64,000 nt of DNA, taken from contig JADKHX010000006.1 of NCBI GenBank assembly GCA_016721505.1, positions 124,001 to 188,000 on the forward strand, in the 5' to 3' direction. The stretch is from Rhodocyclaceae bacterium (GTDB taxonomy: Bacteria > Pseudomonadota > Gammaproteobacteria > Burkholderiales > Rhodocyclaceae). The translations under genes were made by a program, and so were the position numbers. Under the pieces are notes generated by a model, which searched no databases, had not been told where the DNA came from, and saw nothing but the letters and a program-made list of their open reading frames with translations. Positions 44,982 through 53,399 of the stretch are shown here, one piece after another; position 1 is the stretch's first letter, and the number at the start of each line of letters is the position of its first letter.

Positions 44982-45824
44982 TCATTTCTCCAGCGTTGGT
45001 GTGAGGATTTTTTCTACAAAGTCTTCGGTTTGGATTTGTTGCGCGGATGCACCGTGTCCAGGTTGCACGGGTCGCAATTGATTTCGCTGAAAACCAGGGC
45101 ACGCATGTTCTGCCGCCAATAGCCACGGCGAGCGACCACCAGATGTATTTCCCTGACCGCGATCCATCATGTAGCCGATGCGCTCGGCCATAACTTCATT
45201 CGTTTGAAGGTCAATGACCTTAAGCGAACTACCGGCGATCCAATACTCACGTTCTTCTCGTGTGGATATGTCGTCGTAGGTGACACCAAATCTCGGTGTT
45301 TGACCTGTAACAACGACCTTGTCGAGCACAAAGTCTTTGGTCGTAAAGGTCGTCTTACCATCTCCACCCATCAAAATGCTCGTGGTATGGCTAACCTCTC
45401 TATTACTTCCGGTGTAGCGATATCGCTTGCCGTCCTTCGGATCAATTGCCTCGACGTAGTTGTACCCGCGACGTGGCGGAGAGCCCGGCGCGAACTGCGC
45501 TTGCCTAGTCTCGAACCCTCGAACGAAACTTTGAATGTATCCCTCGTCTCCTAGGTCCCGTCCATACGGATCATCAAGCACAAATTGATCCCGTAGTTGA
45601 TCTTGTTTGATCGTAGCTTCATCAAAAATATCCGTCAACATTTTCCGCAGTCCGATAAATGAACTCCCCGACTTCTTGCACCGCTCTTGAAACATCGCCT
45701 CGGCGGTTTGCAGGCGTTGAGGCTTCGCCTCCACCATTGGCGTCGAGCCACCACTGCTGCTACACGCGCAAATGCAAATCGAAACAACCAGCGCAATAGG
45801 CGTTCGAATCGTCAAATACTTCAT
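44982..45824 (-). CDS. Lipoprotein A of the lipase/lipoprotein array
   Basis: The 280-residue protein has a lipoprotein signal peptide, MKYLTIRTPIALVVSICICA, before Cys-Ser-Ser-Ser. The mature part contains MFQERCKKSG, IDPKDGKRYRYTG, DISTREEREYWIAGSSLKV and ERIGYMMDRGQGNTSGGRSP, all conserved in the two paralogues. No known domain is recognised. It starts at ATG 45824 overlapping the stop of the truncated lipase as ATGA, and its own end carries the ribosome-binding site of the full-length lipase. By position it could be a periplasm- or membrane-located immunity or chaperone protein for the lipase; that is inference. Confidence 0.8.
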   Translation of the reverse strand: MKYLTIRTPIALVVSICICACSSSGGSTPMVEAKPQRLQTAEAMFQERCKKSGSSFIGLRKMLTDIFDEATIKQDQLRDQFVLDDPYGRDLGDEGYIQSFVRGFETRQAQFAPGSPPRRGYNYVEAIDPKDGKRYRYTGSNREVSHTTSILMGGDGKTTFTTKDFVLDKVVVTGQTPRFGVTYDDISTREEREYWIAGSSLKVIDLQTNEVMAERIGYMMDRGQGNTSGGRSPWLLAAEHACPGFQRNQLRPVQPGHGASAQQIQTEDFVEKILTPTLEK

Positions 45825-46921
45825 GCTGCGGCCTCCCACGCGTGATCGTTTGCCGTATCCATTGCATTGACGGCGTGTCGCCAGCACCAACTGGCAAAAT
45901 TCGATACGACTGAAGCAGCGCCCGCGAGCAACACCTGCATGCGATAGTTCAAATTCATTGCATCGACTTCCGCAAGCGGCACGGGGTTCGGGCTGGTCTG
46001 TGCATCAGCGCCTGTCCCGCCTGCCTTCAATGGGGCAATACGCGCCGCCTCGATTTGCAGGGTGGCGATGTCGTCCAGCGCATCGGTGATCCATTTCAGT
46101 TCGTTGCTGATGGTTGCGTAGTTGGCGCTATCAGGCTCTGTCGCGCCGAATGGACGCTGGTAGGCATTGAGGGCGTTCCGCGCCTGCGCGATGGTGAGCG
46201 AGCCATTGTTTAATCCATGCTGCAAGCTCATATAGAGCGTGCCCATAGCTGGATCAAAAAACTTGTTCGCGATGAGTTGTGGGCTGGCGCGCAGATTATT
46301 GAACTCCTGCAAAACACTAGCCAAAGTATGCCCGCTGTCGACCAAGCCTACGCCTGCGCCGTTGAAGGTGACGACTTGCGTGACGTTGCCACCGGTGCCA
46401 TCGACGGTACGCAAAGGGTTAAAAGCGGTGGCGAGATGGCCGCCGAGGCTGTAGCCAGTCACAGAAAAACTCTTGCCTGCCAGCACGCCACTTGCCAATT
46501 CGGCATACCACGCTTCCATGTCGGCTAGCTGACCAAAGGCGAATCCGGTGTCTTTGAGCTCCAGCGTGTTGGTGGCCAAGCTGTCGCGGATAGAGTCGTC
46601 TACGAATTCGGTGGAGCGGAAACTCATCACCAGATCATCTTTGTGGATGCCATTGGCTAAGTCGTCTTTGATGGCCTTGAAGAGCGTGCCACTGAATCCG
46701 GTCGGTGTGTCGGCGCGCTGAGCAACAACTTCCCATTGACTGACGAAGGCATCAGCTTGAGTTTGGGTGAACTTGCTCGCGTGGTTGTTGCCAACTTTGA
46801 GTGCAGTTACTATGTCGTCTCGGAGGGTTCCGTCTGCCCTGACGAGAAATGCTTCTGCCGCCATTTGAAGATTTGCGTATTTCAAATAGTCGGCAATTGT
46901 GGGTGTTGTCGGGGTAGTCAT
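45821..46921 (-). CDS. Truncated lipase-head paralogue 1
   Basis: The 366-residue protein is nearly identical to residues 1-320 of the full-length lipase, including GYSLGGH, with a variable loop after TLFKAIKDDLANG. It then ends abruptly in sequence encoded by a short dispersed repeat (ASWCWRHAV) plus NAMDTANDHAWEAAA. The segment holding the likely catalytic His (FADNHSL) is missing, so catalytic activity is doubtful. Its stop overlaps the lipoprotein A start. Confidence 0.8.
   Translation of the reverse strand: MTTPTTPTIADYLKYANLQMAAEAFLVRADGTLRDDIVTALKVGNNHASKFTQTQADAFVSQWEVVAQRADTPTGFSGTLFKAIKDDLANGIHKDDLVMSFRSTEFVDDSIRDSLATNTLELKDTGFAFGQLADMEAWYAELASGVLAGKSFSVTGYSLGGHLATAFNPLRTVDGTGGNVTQVVTFNGAGVGLVDSGHTLASVLQEFNNLRASPQLIANKFFDPAMGTLYMSLQHGLNNGSLTIAQARNALNAYQRPFGATEPDSANYATISNELKWITDALDDIATLQIEAARIAPLKAGGTGADAQTSPNPVPLAEVDAMNLNYRMQVLLAGAASVVSNFASWCWRHAVNAMDTANDHAWEAAA
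45869..45894 (-). repeat. Short dispersed repeat at the end of lipase paralogue 1
   Basis: The minus strand reads CCAGTTGGTGCTGG, then CGACACGCCGTC, the consensus form. It is read in another phase than in the VGAGDTPS copies and encodes ASWCWRHAV. Confidence 0.9.
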
Positions 46922-46922
46922 T

Positions 46923-47726
46923 TCACTTCTCCAATTTTGGGGCTAGCACTTTGGCAACAAAGTCATGTGTCTGGTCTGTTTGATAGGCGGGCCACCCGGA
47001 GATCGCGGAAATGCTGGACAGGCGTGGTTCGCCGCCAGCAACCACGGAGAGCGCCCACCTGATGTATTTCCCTGCCCGCGATCCATCATGTAGCCAATTC
47101 GTTCACCCATGACTTCGTTGGTATGGATATCGATTACTTTGGAGTGAACTACCGGCGATCCAATATTCGCGTTCTTCACGCGTTGAAATGTCGTCGTAGG
47201 TGATTCCATAGCGCGGCGGCTGACCAGAAGCTGTTTCTCTGTCCAGAACAAACCGTTTGTAGGACTTCGAATAGCTTGAGTCGTATCGCCAAGGCTCGTC
47301 AATGTGTCCGGTATACCGGTAGCGCTTGCCATCCTTGGGGTCAATCACATCAACGTAACGATATCCGAGGCGGGGAATCCAACCTTGTGGGAGGGGTGTT
47401 GGCGTTTTGTAAAACATAGCAAAGAAAATTTTTATGTAGGTATCTCCGCCAGAATCAAGCCCATACGGATCCGACATCGCAAACTGATCGTCATAGTTGA
47501 TTTCGCTCGGGCGAACTTTCAGCAGGAATATCCCCTCCACATTCTCCGCAGTCCGATAAATGAACTCCCCCGACTTCTTACATCGCTCTTGAAACATCGC
47601 CTCGGCGGTTTGCAAGCGTTGAGGCTTCGCATCCACCATTGGCGTCGAGCCACCACTGCTGCTACACGCGCAAATGCAAATCGAAACAACCAGCGCAATA
47701 GGCGTTCGAATCGTCAAATACTTCAT
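46923..47726 (-). pseudogene. Lipoprotein B, broken by two single-base indels
   Basis: It starts exactly like lipoprotein A (MKYLTIRTPIALVVSICICA-Cys) and is colinear with lipoproteins A and C. An extra C after AGTTCACT (about 47138-47142) throws the frame at AGSSL. A second change near 46985-46992 (GGCCCGCC then TATCAAACAG) shifts it again; the natural end YQTDQTHDFVAKVLAPKLEK then a TGA at 46923-46925 is present in the original phase. The product should therefore be truncated and non-functional unless these are sequencing errors. Its end still carries GGAG for the next lipase gene. Confidence 0.82.
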
Positions 47727-48799
47727 GCTGCGGCCTCCCACGCGTGATCGTTTGCCGTATCCATTGCATTGACGGCGTGTCGCCAGCACCAACTGGCAAA
47801 ATTCGATACGACTGAAGCAGCGCCCGCGAGCAGCACCTGCATGCGGTAGTTCAAATTCATTGCATCGACTTGCGCAAGCGGCACGGGATTTGGGCTGGTC
47901 TGTGCATCAGTGCCTGTCCCGCCTGCCTTCAATGTGGCAATACGCGCCGCCTCGATTTGCAGGGTGGCGATGTCGTCCAGCGCATCGGTGATCCATTTCA
48001 GTTCGTTGCTGATGATCGTGTAATTGGCGCTATCAGGCTCTGTCGCGCCGAATGGACGCTGGTAGGCATTGAGGGCGTTCCGCGCATCCGCAATGGTGAG
48101 CGAACCGTTGCTTAATCCTTGCTGCAAACTCAGGTACAACGTGCCCATCACGGGGTCAAAAAACTGGTTCGCGATGAGTTGCGGGTTGGCGCGCAGATTA
48201 TTGAACTCCTGCAAAACACTGGCCAAAGTATGCCCGCTGTCGACCAAGCCTACGCCTGCGCCGTTGAAGGTCACCACCTGTTGCGCAACACCTTGATGCA
48301 AGAGGTTGAACGCTGTGGCGAGATGGCCGCCGAGGCTGTAGCCTGTGACAGAAAAACTCTTGCCTGCCATTACGCCACTTGCCAATTCGGCATACCACGC
48401 CTCCATGTCGGCTAGCTGGCCAAAGGCGAATCCGGTGTCTTTGAGCTCCAGCGTGTTGGTGGCTAGGCTGTCGCGGATAGAGTCGTCTACGAATTCGGTG
48501 GAGCGGAAACTCATCACCAGATCATCTTTGTGGATGCCATTGGCTAAGTCGTCTTTGATGGCCTTAAAGAGCGTGCCACTGAATCCGGTCGGTGTGTTAT
48601 CAACTTGAGCAAGAATTTCCCATTGATCAACGAAGGCTTTTGCTTGCGTGTCGGTGAATTTGCTAGCGTGGTTGTTGCCATCAATTAACGCCTGCTTTAT
48701 GTCATCTTTTACTGTGCCGTTGGGATTGACGAGAAAAGCTTCAGCAGCCATCTGGAGATTGGCATACTTAAGCAAATCATTAGTTGTTGGTGTTGGCAT
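47723..48799 (-). CDS. Truncated lipase-head paralogue 2
   Basis: The 358-residue protein is closely similar to paralogue 1, with GYSLGGH and the same end (VVSNFASWCWRHAVNAMD). It lacks the C-terminal third of the full lipase. ATG 48799 (MPTPTTNDLL) is preferred because GGAGAA lies six bases upstream. Its start overlaps the 3' end of lipoprotein C by about 20 bases, and its stop overlaps the lipoprotein B start as ATGA. Confidence 0.8.
   Translation of the reverse strand: MPTPTTNDLLKYANLQMAAEAFLVNPNGTVKDDIKQALIDGNNHASKFTDTQAKAFVDQWEILAQVDNTPTGFSGTLFKAIKDDLANGIHKDDLVMSFRSTEFVDDSIRDSLATNTLELKDTGFAFGQLADMEAWYAELASGVMAGKSFSVTGYSLGGHLATAFNLLHQGVAQQVVTFNGAGVGLVDSGHTLASVLQEFNNLRANPQLIANQFFDPVMGTLYLSLQQGLSNGSLTIADARNALNAYQRPFGATEPDSANYTIISNELKWITDALDDIATLQIEAARIATLKAGGTGTDAQTSPNPVPLAQVDAMNLNYRMQVLLAGAASVVSNFASWCWRHAVNAMDTANDHAWEAAA
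47771..47796 (-). repeat. Short dispersed repeat at the end of lipase paralogue 2
   Basis: Same sequence and position relative to the gene end as in paralogue 1 (CCAGTTGGTGCTGG, then CGACACGCCGTC), showing that the truncated unit was duplicated after the repeat arrived. Confidence 0.9.
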
Positions 48800-49604
48800 C
48801 TGATTTCTCCGCAAGTGGGGTTAGAACTTTCACGACAAAATTGCGCGTTTGGTCCGAGTACACCGGGTGGCCGCCAGGGGATCGTGGAAAAGACGGGCAC
48901 GCGTGGCTCGTCGCCAGCAACCACGGCGAGCGTCCGCCCGAAGTATTTCCTTGTCCGCGATCCATCATGTAGCCAATTCGCTCAGCCATCACTTCGTCGG
49001 TTTGTAGATCCACGACTCTTAACCTACTTCCAGCTATCCAGTATTCGCGATCTTCGCGTGTCGAAATGTCGTCGTAGGTGATGCCGTAGTGGGGCGGTTT
49101 GCCAGCAGTCGATTCCCTGTCCAAAACAAACCGTCTGTACGATTTCGAATAGCTTGCGTCGTATCGCCAAGGCTCGTCAATACGTCCGGTGTACCGATAG
49201 CGCTGACCATCCTTTGGATCGATAGCCTCAACAAAGCGAAAACCAACTGGGCGAACCCAGTTGACAATTGGTATTTGTGGTGTCCTATAGAACTCAGAAA
49301 AGAACGTCTTCAAATACGATTCTCCGCTTGAGTCATGTCCATACGGGTCAGTCATCGCAAACTGTTCGTCAAAGTTAGACTTGCTCGGACGAATTTTCAG
49401 AAGGAATATCCCCTCCACATTCTCCGCAGTTCGATAAATAAACTCCCCCGACTTCTTGCATCGCTCTTGGAACATTGCCTCTGCAATTTTCAACCGGTCG
49501 CTCTTATCACCCGCGCTAGGAGCCGACACACCTCCCGTGCTGCATGCCGCAATGCAAATCGCCAGCAAAATCGCAGTGCCATTTCGGATCATCGAATTTT
49601 TCAT
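48780..49604 (-). CDS. Lipoprotein C of the lipase/lipoprotein array
   Basis: The 274-residue protein has a different signal peptide (MKNSMIRNGTAILLAICIAA-Cys). The mature part shares GEFIYRTAENVEGIFLLKIRPS, IDPKDGQRYRYTGRIDEPWRYDASYSKSY and ERIGYMMDRGQGNTSGGRSP with paralogues A and B. Lipoproteins B and C are closer to each other than to A in the middle region. It starts by ATGA overlap with the upstream lipase fragment. Function unknown. Confidence 0.8.
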   Translation of the reverse strand: MKNSMIRNGTAILLAICIAACSTGGVSAPSAGDKSDRLKIAEAMFQERCKKSGEFIYRTAENVEGIFLLKIRPSKSNFDEQFAMTDPYGHDSSGESYLKTFFSEFYRTPQIPIVNWVRPVGFRFVEAIDPKDGQRYRYTGRIDEPWRYDASYSKSYRRFVLDRESTAGKPPHYGITYDDISTREDREYWIAGSRLRVVDLQTDEVMAERIGYMMDRGQGNTSGGRSPWLLATSHACPSFPRSPGGHPVYSDQTRNFVVKVLTPLAEKSDANTNN

Positions 49605-50383
49605 GCTGCAATCTCCCAGTTGTTGTCATTCGCTGGGGCGATCAATACAACGGCGTGTCGCCAGCACCAACTGGCGCATATTTGTGGCTCGATGTCGTGG
49701 CTGATTTGCAACATCGTGCCATAGTCTTTGGTAGTCAGGCCGCGCACCAGATCACCTTGCAGCGTGCTGGAAGTCGTGTGCTGTGCAGCGAATCCAACGG
49801 CCATGCGGTAGTTTAGATTTAATGCCGCCACTTCTGTTAGCGGCACAGAGTTAGGGCTGGTCTGTGCGTCTGTGCCTGTGCCACCCGCCTGCAATGCCGC
49901 AATCCGCGCGGCTTCGATTTGCAAGGTAGCGATGTCGTCCAGCGCATCGGTGATCCATTTCAGTTCGTTGCTGATGGTTGCGTAGTTGCCGCTATCAGCC
50001 TCAGTCGCGCCGAATGGACGCTGGTAGGCATTGAGGGCGTTCCGCGCATCCGCGATGGTGAGCGAGCCATTGTTTAATCCATGCTGCAAGCTCAGGTACA
50101 ACGTGCCCATAGCTGGGTCAAAAAACTGGTTCGCGATGAGTTGTGGACTGGCGTGTAGTTGAGAGAACTGTTGCAACACACCGGCCAAGGTATAGCCGCT
50201 ATCGACCAAGCCTACGCCTGCGCCGTTGAAGGTCACCACCTGTTGCGCAACACCTTGATGCAATAGGTTGAACCAATCAATGGGGTCAGCGTAACATTCC
50301 ATCCCATTCTCCAAGCGCAACGTCGCGAATTCAACGGCGCTTGGCCGGTGGACGAGCCATTCCATCACCAGCAACAACGGCAT
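49601..50383 (-). pseudogene. 5'-truncated lipase-head fragment (paralogue 3)
   Basis: From residue about 38 the frame matches the lipase family (LLHQGVAQQVVTFNGAGVGLVDSG), extends slightly further than paralogues 1 and 2 (TTSSTLQGDLVRGLTTKDYGTMLQI), and ends in ASWCWRHAV sequence from a dispersed repeat. The N-terminal half, including the nucleophile GYSLGGH, is absent and replaced by about 37 unrelated residues, so this is a decayed copy at the upstream edge of the array. Confidence 0.75.
49650..49674 (-). repeat. Short dispersed repeat at the end of lipase paralogue 3
   Basis: The minus strand reads CCAGTTGGTGCTGG, then CGACACGCCGT. It lies at a later point of the lipase sequence than in paralogues 1 and 2, so it may be an independent insertion or a different deletion end-point. 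Confidence 0.88.
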
Positions 50384-50391
50384 GGTGGCGA

Positions 50392-50847
50392 CTACTTATG
50401 CGATGACCAATGCAAATGGCTAATTTTCCAAGTACCAACATCACCACGTAACACGCTGGTCTCGACCCCGATGCTCTTTACCGGTTTGCCTTTGTACGTA
50501 CCGTTGGTTTCGCTTTGCTGCATCACAATGCAGATTGATTTCACGCAATTTGTGTTGGTCTTTTTCGCTACGCGCTTGGTGGTGGCAGCGAAGGTGATGT
50601 CAGCAGCGAGGTGTGATGCGGCGTACTCGCTTTTGGATTCGGCGTAGCCGCTTTCAAAAATAATCGCGTTGTCGGCCAATGCACTCAAAACGGATTTGCT
50701 GTCACCACTTTTCATTGACGCGTGAAACTTTTCGACAAATTCTGTTGCGGCTTTCTCGTCGGCAGAACTCTGCGCGATGGCCAAATCAGACACGGCGAAA
50801 GCGAGTGCGCTGGCGACGGGAAGTAAAAATAATTTGCGTAAAGTCAT
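50392..50847 (-). CDS. Secreted NTF2/SnoaL-like (DUF4440-type) protein
   Basis: The 151-residue protein from ATG 50847 has a signal peptide (MTLRKLFLLPVASALAFAVS). A small alpha/beta cone domain follows: ATEFVEKFHASMKSGDSKSVLSALADNAIIFESGY at the start and DVGTWKISHLHWSSHK at the end, as in DUF4440/SnoaL-like proteins. Two Cys residues (NCVKSICIV) could form a disulfide. Function unknown; it is downstream of the decarboxylase gene on the same strand. Confidence 0.72.
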   Translation of the reverse strand: MTLRKLFLLPVASALAFAVSDLAIAQSSADEKAATEFVEKFHASMKSGDSKSVLSALADNAIIFESGYAESKSEYAASHLAADITFAATTKRVAKKTNTNCVKSICIVMQQSETNGTYKGKPVKSIGVETSVLRGDVGTWKISHLHWSSHK

Positions 50848-50883
50848 TTTGTCGATACTCCAGTAATCAAACATTTGCATGAA

Positions 50884-52833
50884 TCAAATCGGCAATCGCG
50901 TTAAGGATTTCGCCTCCGTCTGCGTAACCACCCGGATGCACGGCAAGTAGCCGTCGTAAACAACGCCGTGCATGTCTGTACGTTTGTGGCTTTTCATCAG
51001 GCCAAGTAGGAAACGCAGGTTCTCCATCGTGATCACTTGCCCTGGCACCAGTGCCGGAATGCCGGGTGGATAAGGCACTATTTGGTCGGCGCATACACGA
51101 CCAATCAAGGCCGGATTTGGCTGCTCGTCATCGTCGATCATCGCCATCAACTCGCCATTGCAATAGTAGGCATCGCGCGGCAAAAAATGCAGTTCGGTGG
51201 CGCAGGTGATTTCAGGCACGCGATAGAGTTTGCGCGGTACGCGCTTGGTCGCGGCGATGCGTTGCAGGGCATCGAGCAGGCGTATCACCTTGGCGCGCGT
51301 GGTGCCGATGGTAAGCAACAGCGATACCGTATTGAAAGTCGATTTCTCGACTTGGACGTGATATTTATCAAACAATTCTTGTTGGAATTCCTCGACGGTC
51401 AAACCACTTTTTGAAATATCAATAGTGATTTTGGTCGGGTCGAGTTGCACGCCATCATGCTGGATTTCGTCCGACAATAAATCGCCCAGTTCGAGCACGC
51501 GAAAGACACCCGTGGCGTTGATTTCCTGACGCAACTCCGCTGCCAAATCCAAAGTTCGCGAGAGCAAGCGGTAGCCTTCCATCACCGCTTGTCGTCGCCC
51601 GACATCGAGCGAAGCAATCATCGTGTATTGCGGACTGGTCGAGGTATGCATGTTGAAGTTTTCACGAAAACTATGCGCGTCGAAGTCTGGATCGTTCACA
51701 TGAATCATCGACGATTGCGACAAGGCAGAAAGCACTTTGTGGGTGCTCTGCGTAGCGTAATCGGCACCGCTTTCCAACGCTGTCGGGCGAAACGCGGGGT
51801 GAAATCTGGCGTGCGCAAACCACGCTTCATCGATAATAACTTTGATGCCTCGGACGTGTGCGGCGGCAATAATCGGTGCCAAATCGTAGCGCAAACCGTC
51901 GTAGGTACACGAGGTCAAAATTAACGCCTTGGCATCGGGATTATTTTCTATCGCGGCGAAAATTACCGCCTTGGGTACGGGGCCAAACAAGCCATAGCGT
52001 CGGTTGATCGAGCTAGTCAAATACACCGGATATGCGCCGGCCAAAACCACACCGTGATGCACTGACTTATGACAGTTTCGATCCAACAGCAATTTGTCGC
52101 CGGGCGTCAGTAGGGTCTGAAAAATCACTTTGTTAGCCGTTGAAGTGCCGTTGGTAGCGAAGTAGGTACGCTTGGCGCCAAAGGCTTGCGCCGCCAGTGC
52201 CTGGGCTTCGTCGATGACCCCTTTGGGGTCGAGCAATGAATCGAGCATGTCGACTGACACTGATAGATCGGCGCGAAACGCGTTATCACCCATGAAGCTG
52301 TGGAAGTCATCCACCCACGGGCTACCGCGTAATGAATCACCACTCGAATGCCCCGGTGTATGCCAGGAGTCATTGGCCATTGCCACATACTCTTTGAGCG
52401 CATCGTAAAACGGGGTGCGTGATTTTTTTTGCAATTGTGCTTGCACTACTCTCCACCAACCACGATAGTCGCGCTCGTCGGCGTGAAAAAACCCTTCCAC
52501 TTGATCGGCCAACCAATGCTCGGTCGCGGTGTGGTCGGGCATGCCGGATTGAATGACGTATAAATCCAGTTCCGGCCGCAACGCGCGTGCGGCACGAATA
52601 AGGTTTCGTGCATCGAAGGTGGCGCGATCGGTCGCATGCGCCGCCATCAGTGCCTGCACTTCACCGTCGACATGCAGTAGCTCCAGGGCTTCCTGTCGCG
52701 ATGCTGCGCCAAGAAACTTTATGCCAAACGGGTTTGCCTCGCCGCGCGTTGCCGCACTCAAGCCACGCAATGTGCTGCGTAGTTGCAAGGCATCGACACT
52801 GACGACAAGGATTTTCGAGACCGGCTTAACCAT
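50884..52833 (-). CDS. Orn/Lys/Arg decarboxylase (PLP fold I, group III)
   Basis: The 649-residue protein has an N-terminal receiver-like wing domain (about 1-130). The PLP core carries FATNGTSTANKVIFQTLL, DRNCHKSVHHG, IIDEAWFAHARFHP and the Schiff-base Lys in STHKVLSALSQSSMIH. The C-terminal domain has YPPGIPALVPGQVIT. It decarboxylates a basic amino acid to a polyamine or diamine (cadaverine, putrescine or agmatine); the choice is not decided. At 649 residues it is shorter than the enterobacterial acid-resistance enzymes (about 711-756). Confidence 0.92.
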   Translation of the reverse strand: MVKPVSKILVVSVDALQLRSTLRGLSAATRGEANPFGIKFLGAASRQEALELLHVDGEVQALMAAHATDRATFDARNLIRAARALRPELDLYVIQSGMPDHTATEHWLADQVEGFFHADERDYRGWWRVVQAQLQKKSRTPFYDALKEYVAMANDSWHTPGHSSGDSLRGSPWVDDFHSFMGDNAFRADLSVSVDMLDSLLDPKGVIDEAQALAAQAFGAKRTYFATNGTSTANKVIFQTLLTPGDKLLLDRNCHKSVHHGVVLAGAYPVYLTSSINRRYGLFGPVPKAVIFAAIENNPDAKALILTSCTYDGLRYDLAPIIAAAHVRGIKVIIDEAWFAHARFHPAFRPTALESGADYATQSTHKVLSALSQSSMIHVNDPDFDAHSFRENFNMHTSTSPQYTMIASLDVGRRQAVMEGYRLLSRTLDLAAELRQEINATGVFRVLELGDLLSDEIQHDGVQLDPTKITIDISKSGLTVEEFQQELFDKYHVQVEKSTFNTVSLLLTIGTTRAKVIRLLDALQRIAATKRVPRKLYRVPEITCATELHFLPRDAYYCNGELMAMIDDDEQPNPALIGRVCADQIVPYPPGIPALVPGQVITMENLRFLLGLMKSHKRTDMHGVVYDGYLPCIRVVTQTEAKSLTRLPI

Positions 52834-52889
52834 ACTGATTCATCAATGGTGCACCGAGTGAAGCCAAATATGTCATCGTCGCCACCAGC

Positions 52890-53372
52890 TCAAAGATTTG
52901 CTTTCAAGAATTCGTACTCCTTTTGCCCTTCAGCGGCCGCCGTTTCGCCGACGAATTCCGCCAGCTTTTTGCCTATCAGGGGGATGGAACTGGTGACGTC
53001 CAGCACCACTGTATTGGTGCAGCCTTTGGCATCGCCGCTGAGTACCATTGTGCCTTTAATCGACACCGGAACGCCTCTGAAGGTCACTACCATGTCGGAT
53101 TGAAACTCTTTGCCGGCGGTGCCTGTCCAATGCTCTTCTTGAGTCACAAAATTCCACTCACCAAGGAACTTTTTCAGCAAACCGGGCACAGTCGTGGGCA
53201 CTTCACGGTTAAATTTCACATCCAACGCAGTCTTGGTCAACTTACATGAATCGATGCTGAGATTGCGCGCACCGAGGGCCGCAAATTTCTTTTCCAAAAC
53301 AGATTTGGTGCCAAAGGCTTTGAACACCACATCGACAGATTGCTTGTAGGCGTGTTTCATTTTTACCTGCAT
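52890..53372 (-). CDS. DUF2505 family protein (START/SRPBCC-like)
   Basis: The 160-residue protein fits DUF2505: QSVDVVFKAFGTKSVLEKKFAALGARN, a TGTAGKEFQSDMVVTFRGVPVSIKGTMVL strand set, and the closing IPLIGKKLAEFVGETAAAEGQKEYEFLKANL helix. The fold probably binds a hydrophobic ligand. Start supported by AAGGAG eight bases upstream of ATG 53372. Ligand and role unknown. Confidence 0.85.
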   Translation of the reverse strand: MQVKMKHAYKQSVDVVFKAFGTKSVLEKKFAALGARNLSIDSCKLTKTALDVKFNREVPTTVPGLLKKFLGEWNFVTQEEHWTGTAGKEFQSDMVVTFRGVPVSIKGTMVLSGDAKGCTNTVVLDVTSSIPLIGKKLAEFVGETAAAEGQKEYEFLKANL

Positions 53373-53399
53373 GAGAGTCTCCTTGCTTAGGTCGTTTTG

